A stretch of DNA of 33,933 bases, from the IMG/VR virus record IMGVR_UViG_3300025769_000430, positions 1 to 33,933 of that record; one strand, 5' to 3'. Below are positions 14,873-21,379 of this stretch, piece by piece. Both the position numbers and the translations under genes were made by a program. The notes under the pieces were generated by a model, which ran no database searches, was not told the DNA's origin, and saw only the letters and a program-made list of their open reading frames with translations. How positions within the stretch are numbered: the first letter of the stretch is position 1; each line of letters starts with the position of its first letter. Source of the stretch: a virus.

Positions 14873-14977
14873 ATGCCTAATGTTGAACTGCAAGCTCGCG
14901 TCAAAGAGCAACTTGCTGCTGTCAAGGAAGCAAAGCTGAAGTATCGCGGCGTTACCTATCTCAAAACAAAGCATTAA
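14873..14977 (+). CDS. Micro-protein with DUF4278-like motif (34 aa)
   Basis: A 34-residue protein starting at ATG 14873 with GGAG about eight bases upstream. It consists of a charged helix (VELQARVKEQLAAVKEAK) followed by KYRGVTYLKTKH. The YRGVxY element is the core of DUF4278, a short domain known to me mainly from cyanobacteria and their phages, of unknown function. It ends in a TAATG overlap with the next gene. Small size limits certainty, but the good ribosome site and overlap support it. Confidence 0.62.
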   Translation: MPNVELQARVKEQLAAVKEAKLKYRGVTYLKTKH

Positions 14978-15126
14978 TGGCTCAGCAATCTGAGGGTCTA
15001 GGCATGGCTCATCCGGTCCCATTTCATTTTAATGCAGGACCAAAGCCATTCAAACGCTGTGGACATTGTGGTGATAAAAAAGCACAATGCCGTAAGCAAA
15101 AGAAATGCCTACTAAATAAAATCTAA
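14977..15126 (+). CDS. Small Cys4 zinc-knuckle-like protein (49 aa)
   Basis: A 49-residue protein starting in the TAATG junction. The C-terminal half has four cysteines in CGHCGDKKAQCRKQKKC, spaced C-x2-C-x6-C-x5-C, with a histidine between the first two and many lysines and arginines around them. This suggests a small zinc-binding, possibly nucleic-acid-binding module. The N-terminal half is neutral, with HPVPFHFNAGPKPF. No named family is recognised. It is the last gene before the non-coding capsid leader. Confidence 0.62.
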   Translation: MAQQSEGLGMAHPVPFHFNAGPKPFKRCGHCGDKKAQCRKQKKCLLNKI

Positions 15127-15132
15127 ATAGTT

Positions 15133-15161
15133 GGGAGAGCACCTCAGAGTCGGACTCTCCC
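15133..15161 (+). other. Hairpin with an alternative fold in the capsid leader
   Basis: GGGAGAG at 15133-15139 pairs with CTCTCCC at 15155-15161 across a 15-base loop. Within it, AGAGT at 15146-15150 can pair with ACTCT at 15154-15158 across a CGG loop. The two helices share bases and exclude each other. No T-tract follows, so it is not a standard terminator. Confidence 0.5.
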
Positions 15162-15196
15162 TTCATTGGCGTTGGCCCTTACGAGGATACCCTTCG

Positions 15197-15208
15197 CCGT
15201 CTAGACGG
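15197..15208. repeat. Perfect 12-base palindrome in the capsid leader
   Basis: CCGTCTAGACGG equals its own reverse complement. As RNA it can form a stem extended by wobble pairs on the UUCG and UGGG flanks. It may be a protein-binding site or an RNA hairpin. Confidence 0.5.
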
Positions 15209-15240
15209 TGGGATAGACCACAAAATTTCCAACAAAAAAT

Positions 15241-15254
15241 TCTGAACGTTCAGA
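15241..15254. repeat. Perfect 14-base palindrome 36 bases before the capsid start
   Basis: TCTGAACGTTCAGA equals its own reverse complement. It ends 35 bases before the ATG. It resembles an operator for a dimeric protein or a short transcript hairpin, but nothing in the window identifies a binding partner. Confidence 0.5.
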
Positions 15255-15289
15255 GAGTAAACAACATTTTTATTCTCTTTTAACTTAAA

Positions 15290-16450
15290 ATGGCACAACA
15301 ATCAGGGACGACAGTTGCCGCTAATCACGCGCAACTAACTCGTCCTGGCGCTGATAATGGCGGATCTGACGCCCGCGCCCTATATCTCAAGCTGTTTAGC
15401 GGTGAGATGTTCAAAGGTTTCCAGCGTAACACTATCGCTCGTGACCTCATTATGCGCCGTACTCTTAAGAACGGCAAAGAACTTCAGTTCATCTATACGG
15501 GTCGCACCAAGGCTGAGTACCATACTCCTGGCCGGTCGATTCTTGGTAACGATGATGGTGCACCCCCTGTGGCGCAGAAAACCATCACCTGTGATGACCT
15601 GCTGATCTCCAGTGCTTTCGTCTATGAATTGGACGAGGTACTCGCACACTACGACCTGCGTTCTGAGATCTCTCGTAAGATCGGCTATGCTCTCGCTGAG
15701 AAGTATGACCGTCTGATCTTCCGTGCAATCACTCGTGGTGCACGTGCTGCATCTCCTATCACTAAGACCAACTTTGTCGAGCCCGGTGGTACTCAAATCC
15801 GTGTTGGCACTGCTGCTGACGCTGATGACGCCCTTGATGATGCTAAACTGGTGACTGCATTCTATGATGCAGCCGCTGCTCTCGATGAGAAAGGTGTGTC
15901 TCAAGATGGACGTGTGGGTGTTCTGAACCCTCGCCAGTACTATGCACTTATTCAAGGTGCTTCTAACAACGGTTTGATCAACCGCGACGTTCAAGGCTCT
16001 GCACTGCAGGGTGGTGACGGCGTTGTTGAGATCGCTGGTATCAAGATCTACAAGTCGATGAACATTCCGTTCTTCAGCAAGTATGGTACCAAGTATGCAC
16101 CGTCTTCTAACGCTGCTGCTGCTACCGATCCTGCTACCGTTGATCCTGGTAACACTGGCTCTTTCACTTCTGTTGATGTGGAAGACGCTGCTGCTGATGT
16201 CACTGGCATCAACAACGAGTATGGTGAAGAGACCGAATTCGCTAACAGCTGCGGTCTGATCTTCCAGCGCGAAGCTGCTGGTTGTGTGGAAGCTATCGCT
16301 CCTCAGGTGCAAGTCACCAGTGGCGACGTTTCCGTCATCTACCAAGGCGATGTGATCCTGGGCCGCTTGGCTATGGGTGCTGACTATGTGAACCCCGCCG
16401 CTTGTGTGGAGCTGTTCGCTGGTACCGCTACCAAGCCTGCCGCATTCTGA
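15290..16450 (+). CDS. Major capsid protein (T7 gp10-like)
   Basis: A 386-residue capsid protein (T7 gp10A has 345) expected to have the HK97 fold and to form the icosahedral shell. Recognised by position after the scaffold and typical segments: ALYLKLFSGEMFKGFQRNTI, AEYHTPGRSILG, DDLLISSAFVYELDEVLAHYD, and REAAGCVEAIAPQVQV near the end. A loop rich in Ala, Asp and Thr around residues 265-310 is probably a surface insertion. There is no Shine-Dalgarno sequence; the start is in TTAACTTAAAATGGC, which is striking for what should be the most abundant phage protein. A strong terminator follows 16 bases after the stop. Confidence 0.97.
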   Translation: MAQQSGTTVAANHAQLTRPGADNGGSDARALYLKLFSGEMFKGFQRNTIARDLIMRRTLKNGKELQFIYTGRTKAEYHTPGRSILGNDDGAPPVAQKTITCDDLLISSAFVYELDEVLAHYDLRSEISRKIGYALAEKYDRLIFRAITRGARAASPITKTNFVEPGGTQIRVGTAADADDALDDAKLVTAFYDAAAALDEKGVSQDGRVGVLNPRQYYALIQGASNNGLINRDVQGSALQGGDGVVEIAGIKIYKSMNIPFFSKYGTKYAPSSNAAAATDPATVDPGNTGSFTSVDVEDAAADVTGINNEYGEETEFANSCGLIFQREAAGCVEAIAPQVQVTSGDVSVIYQGDVILGRLAMGADYVNPAACVELFAGTATKPAAF

Positions 16451-16466
16451 TATTACTATCAACCAT

Positions 16467-16494
16467 GGGGACTCTTCGGGGTCCCCTTTTTTTT
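16467..16494 (+). terminator. Strong rho-independent terminator after the capsid gene
   Basis: GGGGACTC pairs with GGGTCCCC (one T-G wobble) around a UUCG tetraloop closed by C-G, followed by eight T residues. T7 has its late terminator T-phi at the same place, after gene 10, giving high capsid expression with partial read-through into the tail genes. Confidence 0.95.
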
Positions 16495-16508
16495 ATTCTT
16501 TGACAGAT

Positions 16509-17129
16509 ATGCCGTTTCCTACAAATGCTGCGTCCACCGAACTGGATGCTGTTAATCAAATATTAAGCAGTGTGGGACAGGCACCTGTCACTACACTAGA
16601 TCTACAAAACCCTGAAGTGTTTACTGCAGTCAATACACTGCGTGAACAAAGCAAGCAAGTACAGATTGAAGGGTGGTCGTTTAACACAGAACGTCACTAT
16701 GTACTGAAACCAGATACAACAACTAAAAAAATCGATGTGCCTAGTAACATGCTAGCTATCGATTCTAATGTTGCTCAGCATCATGACAAATACGATCTAG
16801 TACTTAGAAATGGTTTTGTCTATGACAGATATAACCATACTTACACTTTTGAGGAAGATGTGACTGCAGACGTTCTGTGGTACTGGGACTTCCAATATTT
16901 ACCGCCAGGTATGCAAGCTTACATTACTGCTAAAGCAGCACGTATGGCAGCTACAAAAATGGTTGGCGACGCACAACTTAATCAACTTCTACAAGAACAG
17001 GAAGCTACCACCAGAGCAGCCGTTATCGAAGAAGAATGCAATCAAGGTGATTACTCGTTCTTTGGATTCAGAGATGGGGACAATTACTATAACAGCTATC
17101 AACCGTATCGAGCTCTCTCTAGGCAATGA
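16509..17129 (+). CDS. Tail tubular protein A (T7 gp11-like)
   Basis: A 206-residue adaptor (T7 gp11 has 196) that forms the ring between portal and nozzle. Typical segments are ELDAVNQILSSVGQAPVTTL, QVQIEGWSFNTER, and YWDFQYLPPGMQAYITAKAARM. The ATG at 16509 lies 14 bases after the terminator T-run. The open frame extends upstream through the terminator to 16404, but that part would overlap the capsid gene and is not adaptor-like. The stop overlaps the start of the tail tube B gene as ATGA. Confidence 0.94.
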   Translation: MPFPTNAASTELDAVNQILSSVGQAPVTTLDLQNPEVFTAVNTLREQSKQVQIEGWSFNTERHYVLKPDTTTKKIDVPSNMLAIDSNVAQHHDKYDLVLRNGFVYDRYNHTYTFEEDVTADVLWYWDFQYLPPGMQAYITAKAARMAATKMVGDAQLNQLLQEQEATTRAAVIEEECNQGDYSFFGFRDGDNYYNSYQPYRALSRQ

Positions 17130-20100
17130 CGACACTCTCCCAATCTATACCTAATCTACTGTCTGGCATCTCGCAACAACCCGACAGCAGGAAACGCCCT
17201 GGACAACTTAAAGATGCAGTCAATGCATTCCCTGACTTTGCTCTAGGTCTACTTAAACGGCCGGGAGGTAAGTTTGTTGCGGACCTGCATAACGCACCTA
17301 CTACAGGTAAATGGTTTCCTATTCTACGTGACAATGTAGAGAAATACATTGCGTGTTATGAGAACAATAGATTTCATGTTTGGGATCTTATTGATCGTAC
17401 TGATGCTAATGGGAACGTAACTACACATGCTGGATCAGTGCGTGTAGTTGACATGGGTAACAATACCGGTCAACCTGTTGCTTGTGATCCTGCAGAAGTA
17501 CTGACTGAAGCGAACGAATTGAACGATGAAGTAGATGATACTTCTGAAGAACTGACTGATCTTCATACTGCAGAGACTACTCTGGCTAAAGCCACTGTAG
17601 GACAAACAAGCACTATTAGTCGTTTGTTTGAACTCAGCTATGATTACACTGGTGAGTATGTAAAAGAGTCTCTTAAGTCTGGTATTATTAAAGATGCAGA
17701 TGGTAAATACCTTGTTAAAAACGATGACACTGTAGTAGCTTCTCAAACAACTACACTACCAGCAGGTTATGCTTTAGGTACAGAACGTACTGATGAGCAC
17801 CCATTGCTAGCGTCACAAGGTTATCGAATTTTTGAAGCTCACCTAACTGTTGCCGCTACGCATACAGCACAGAATCTAACTGATGCTGAAAACGCTTACA
17901 ACAACACCACTCCTAACCCAAACACTGGTGCGTTGCCTGATTTCAATGCTGCTGAGACAGCTGAAGCAACAGCACGTACTAACTATGACACTGACTTTAA
18001 CGCCTGTGCTATTGCTACAATCCCTACCAACACGCTAAGAATTACTCAAGCTGGTACTGGACTCGCTAATGGTGTTAGTACTGCACAAGCTACGGCTACG
18101 ACTGGCAATGGTTCTAACATGACTGTTGATGTTCGTGTTGAAGACGGTCAAGTACACATTGCCAACATTAACGCAGCTGGTAGTAACTATAGTCTAGATG
18201 ATACTATCACACTGACTGCTGCTGGTTTTGCTGATGCTGTTCGTATCACAACTGCTGGCTCTGGTCTTAGCAATGGCTCATCAACTGGTGTAGCTACTAC
18301 AGCTATAACTGGCACAGGTTCTGGTATGACAGTAGATATCACTATTTCTGGTGGTGCTGTAACTGCTGCTACTATCAACGCTGCTGGTACAGGTTACCGT
18401 AATGGTGACACTGTTTCAATCGATGGGCAAACTGGCACAGTGTTAACCTTCTCTAATGTAGAGTTAGAGTTTGCACGTCCTGCGTATCTACAGGGTGCTA
18501 CAACTGATGATATTGAATTACTTACACTTAATGATTCTACGTTTGTTTTAAACAAACAACGTACCGTTGCAATGCGAGAAAAGCTATCGCACGCAACTGG
18601 TACAGATGAAAACCGTGCACAAGTTGTTATTGCTGTTGCAGCAAATAGTACTGCTTATGAAGTTCTCCTCACGCAGAATGGTACTACCACGACGTTCTCT
18701 CACACCTCGGGTAGTTCTGGAGCAAGCGCTGATAACATTGCAGACGGTTTGCAGACTGCTATTGATGCTAATTCTGCTTATACTGCAACACAAGTGGGTG
18801 CTAGCGTCTATATTACTAGCACTTCTGCTTTCAATGTAGAGGTTCGTGGTGGTTCTTCTGAATCTGCTATTTTTGCTCTTGCTGATACAATTGGTGATAG
18901 TACTCGTTTACCATTACAAAGCCGAAACGGCTACATTGTACGTGTAGTAAACTCTGAAGATATTGACATTGATGATATGTTCGTTAAGTTCACTACCGAT
19001 AGTGGTAGTAACTTTGGTACTGGTCAATGGGAAGAAACTTTAGAGCCTGGTATTACATATGAGTTTGACAACTTAACTATGCCACACCGGCTAGTTCGTC
19101 AGGCTAATGGTATGTTTACTTATGAAACTGTTGATTGGAATAACCGTTTAGTTGGTGATGAGAACACCAACCCTACACCTAGTTTTGTAGGCGGTACTAT
19201 TTCTCACATTTTCTTTTACAGAAACCGTATGGGTTTCTTGTCAGGACAAAACGTAATTCTTAGTAAAGCAGGTGACCTGTTTAACTTCTGGAATACTTCT
19301 GCTTTGACAGCAACAAACGATGATCCTATTGACATCTCTGCTGCTGGTAAACGTCCTGTTTTCCTACATTATGTAGAGCCGACTTCAATTGGTTTGGTTA
19401 TGTACTCTACCAATGAACAGTTTCTACTGACAACTGACTCAGACATTCTAGCACCGACATCTGCAAAAGTCAACTCAATGAGTGCATACGAGTGTGATGC
19501 TAATGTAGAGTCAGTAAGTTTGGGCACGTCTCAAGCGTTTATTAGTAAAACACCATTGTATACACGTGTGTTTGAACTGAATGATGTTTCTTCAGAACAA
19601 CCACCGTTAATGGCTGATATTACTAATGTTGTACCGGAATTGATTCCAGAGTCTATGAACTCTATGGTTTCATCTCCTGCTCTTTCTATTGTATCACTTG
19701 GTCAAACAGGTACTTCAACTTTATATCAATATCGTTTCTTATCTAAAAACCGTAATGAACGGTTGTTGAACTCTTGGTATAAGTGGGAGCTGACTGGTAC
19801 ATTGCTAGCTCAATTCTTTGACTCCAGTACATTCTATGCTGTCGTCAGGAATGGTACAGATGTATATGTCCAGTCGTTTGATATGACTCAATCTAGTGAG
19901 GAAGGTTTCTTAACCCTACCCACTGGAGAGAAAACTGATGTGTGTCTAGACTTGTTCCACATCAACCCACATCGTACATACGATGATTCTAATGACACAA
20001 CAAGGGTTTTCCTACCATATGACACTGTTACAGGTAAGACATTTAATGTGGTTGTGTTGGGTGGTTACATTGGAGACACCTCTACTATTTCATCTCAATC

Positions 20101-20572
20101 AGTTGGTGCGGTTCTTTCGCCTACAATCGCAGGTAATGCCGGCAGCCGACACGTAGACATTTCTGGTGATTTTAGAGGACGTGATATTATTATTGGTTAC
20201 AATTATGACATGACCGTTGACCTGCCTAAACTGTATAGGTATAGTTCAGCCAACGAGCAAGTAACAAATGATGATGTGTCTAGCCTCATTATTCACAGAT
20301 TAAAAGTTAAAACTGGTCTAAGTGGTCCTGTTGATTACAGGGTTACGATTACTGGTACCAGTCCCTGGACTAACACAATTAGTGTTACCCAACCAAATCA
20401 ATACCAACTTAACAACGTAAACATGCAAGCAAGCTCTACTCACGTTGTTCCTATTTTCCAACGCAACGAGAACCTTGCTATTAGGATCATTGGCAATACG
20501 CCATTCCCCGTATCCCTACTTGGTTTAGACTGGGAAGGAAAGTTAAACCAACGTTTTTATAGGAGGGGTTAA
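17126..20572 (+). CDS. Tail tubular protein B / nozzle (T7 gp12-like, enlarged)
   Basis: An 1148-residue nozzle protein, much longer than T7 gp12 (794). The N-terminal SIPNLLSGISQQPDSRKRPG and FPDFALGLLKRPGGKFVADL and the later NRLVGDENTNPTPSFVGG and FFYRNRMGFLSGQNVILSKA are typical of the family. The additional length includes residues ~305-440, two tandem 68-residue units ending in YSLDDTITL and YRNGDTVSI, and a Ser/Thr-rich beta-like section around 485-570. These are probably surface domains added to the nozzle. A coiled region (EANELNDEVDDTSEEL) lies near residue 130. In T7-like phages this protein carries the fibres and the DNA exit channel. Confidence 0.94.
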   Translation: MTTLSQSIPNLLSGISQQPDSRKRPGQLKDAVNAFPDFALGLLKRPGGKFVADLHNAPTTGKWFPILRDNVEKYIACYENNRFHVWDLIDRTDANGNVTTHAGSVRVVDMGNNTGQPVACDPAEVLTEANELNDEVDDTSEELTDLHTAETTLAKATVGQTSTISRLFELSYDYTGEYVKESLKSGIIKDADGKYLVKNDDTVVASQTTTLPAGYALGTERTDEHPLLASQGYRIFEAHLTVAATHTAQNLTDAENAYNNTTPNPNTGALPDFNAAETAEATARTNYDTDFNACAIATIPTNTLRITQAGTGLANGVSTAQATATTGNGSNMTVDVRVEDGQVHIANINAAGSNYSLDDTITLTAAGFADAVRITTAGSGLSNGSSTGVATTAITGTGSGMTVDITISGGAVTAATINAAGTGYRNGDTVSIDGQTGTVLTFSNVELEFARPAYLQGATTDDIELLTLNDSTFVLNKQRTVAMREKLSHATGTDENRAQVVIAVAANSTAYEVLLTQNGTTTTFSHTSGSSGASADNIADGLQTAIDANSAYTATQVGASVYITSTSAFNVEVRGGSSESAIFALADTIGDSTRLPLQSRNGYIVRVVNSEDIDIDDMFVKFTTDSGSNFGTGQWEETLEPGITYEFDNLTMPHRLVRQANGMFTYETVDWNNRLVGDENTNPTPSFVGGTISHIFFYRNRMGFLSGQNVILSKAGDLFNFWNTSALTATNDDPIDISAAGKRPVFLHYVEPTSIGLVMYSTNEQFLLTTDSDILAPTSAKVNSMSAYECDANVESVSLGTSQAFISKTPLYTRVFELNDVSSEQPPLMADITNVVPELIPESMNSMVSSPALSIVSLGQTGTSTLYQYRFLSKNRNERLLNSWYKWELTGTLLAQFFDSSTFYAVVRNGTDVYVQSFDMTQSSEEGFLTLPTGEKTDVCLDLFHINPHRTYDDSNDTTRVFLPYDTVTGKTFNVVVLGGYIGDTSTISSQSVGAVLSPTIAGNAGSRHVDISGDFRGRDIIIGYNYDMTVDLPKLYRYSSANEQVTNDDVSSLIIHRLKVKTGLSGPVDYRVTITGTSPWTNTISVTQPNQYQLNNVNMQASSTHVVPIFQRNENLAIRIIGNTPFPVSLLGLDWEGKLNQRFYRRG
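18038..18445 (+). repeat. Two tandem 204-base units coding a 68-residue repeat in the nozzle gene
   Basis: Unit 1 is 18038-18241 and unit 2 is 18242-18445. Both encode RIT(Q/T)AG(T/S)GL(A/S)NG, a GSxMTVD strand, an INAAG turn, and a closing strand. The protein repeats are clear while the DNA has diverged, so the duplication is not recent. Confidence 0.8.
20561..20566 (+). promoter_or_regulatory. Strong ribosome binding site (AGGAGG)
   Basis: AGGAGG lies eight bases before ATG 20575 of the gp14-like gene, and is the strongest such site I saw in the window. It contrasts with the neighbouring late genes, most of which lack one. Confidence 0.75.
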
Positions 20573-20574
20573 TA

Positions 20575-21375
20575 ATGTCAGATTTTGGTGGTTCTGCTTT
20601 TGCACCCCCAGCTGCTACACCAGCTGCTACACCGTTTTCAATTGACCCAGTTAGCTTAGGTCTAGCTGCCGTAAATGCTGGCTTGAAAATCTTTGGCGGA
20701 ATGTCAAAGCAACGCCAGCAACATGAAGCACAAAAGCGTCAAGTTAGGGCGCAAAATAGAGCAGCTATTGCTCAACGTAACGCTGCAAACGCTGAAATAC
20801 GCCGTCAGAACTCATACGCTATGTATGAATATGGCGTCAAAAAGCAGATGGCTGAGCAGCAAATGCAGTATAATAAAGAGGCTGCAACTCGTGGGTATAT
20901 CACTACTCAAGAGAACCGCATAATGAAACTAAAGCAGATGGCATTTTCGCGTATCGATAGAGACGCTGAACTGCTAGAAGCTGTTGGTGCGAATGCTGCA
21001 GCCATGGAAGGTGATAACCGATCTGCTGCTCTTGCTGATGCTAAAGCTACTTACGGACGCTTTGGTAGACAACAGGTACAAGATAGAGAAACAGTGATGG
21101 ATGCTAATCGTCAATCCATCAGACAAATGGAAGAGATTAATTTGCAGCACCGCTCACAGGATTTGCAAGCATACTCTCAAATTGCTGTGATGCCTTACTT
21201 GCAACAAGAGCTTGGTGCACCTGCACTGCAACGTATGCCTAAAGGTCCATCTGGTTTGAATACTGCGCTTATGATTGGCGGTGGTCTTATGGCTGGTCTT
21301 GGGACATATAACCAATTTGCAGCACCACATCAACGTATTGGTGGTGGTCCACAAGAAGTTAAAATGGTTAAGTAA
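20575..21375 (+). CDS. Internal virion protein, gp14-like
   Basis: A 266-residue protein (T7 gp14 has 196) following the nozzle gene. T7 gp14 is ejected into the cell and forms the outer-membrane part of the DNA channel. The sequence has a short Ala/Pro-rich start, a moderately hydrophobic segment (VSLGLAAVNAGLKIFGGM), a long helical region rich in Gln, Arg and Ala (residues ~45-200), and a Gly-rich hydrophobic segment near the end (TALMIGGGLMAGLGTYNQF). This architecture and the gene order support the call. Sequence similarity to T7 is low. Confidence 0.85.
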   Translation: MSDFGGSAFAPPAATPAATPFSIDPVSLGLAAVNAGLKIFGGMSKQRQQHEAQKRQVRAQNRAAIAQRNAANAEIRRQNSYAMYEYGVKKQMAEQQMQYNKEAATRGYITTQENRIMKLKQMAFSRIDRDAELLEAVGANAAAMEGDNRSAALADAKATYGRFGRQQVQDRETVMDANRQSIRQMEEINLQHRSQDLQAYSQIAVMPYLQQELGAPALQRMPKGPSGLNTALMIGGGLMAGLGTYNQFAAPHQRIGGGPQEVKMVK

Positions 21376-21379
21376 TTAA

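Larger units (their letters stand above)
15127..15289 (+). promoter_or_regulatory. Structured leader/promoter region before the capsid gene
   Basis: This 163-base stretch is the largest region without a gene in the window. It holds a perfect seven-base-pair hairpin, two perfect palindromes and an AT-rich end before the capsid ATG. T7 places its strongest late promoter (phi10) and an RNA-processing hairpin here, so a phage RNA polymerase promoter is likely somewhere inside. I could not match a T7 or Syn5 promoter sequence, so no exact promoter is marked. Confidence 0.55.

Noticed and set aside
15128-15165. A tRNA-like D-arm sequence (AGTTGGGAGAGC) suggesting a tRNA gene or attachment-site remnant
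   Set aside because: The 5' half of the D-stem is missing, and I found no anticodon stem, T-arm (GGTTCGA) or CCA end at the right distances. The match is short and better explained as one arm of the GGGAGAG/CTCTCCC hairpin.
15380-16462. A long minus-strand open frame of 360 codons
   Set aside because: It lies entirely antisense to the well-supported capsid gene and its translation has no recognisable domain; it results from codon bias of the capsid gene.
16404-16508. Upstream extension of tail tubular protein A
   Set aside because: It would run through the capsid gene end and the terminator; the product before the ATG at 16509 is unlike the family.
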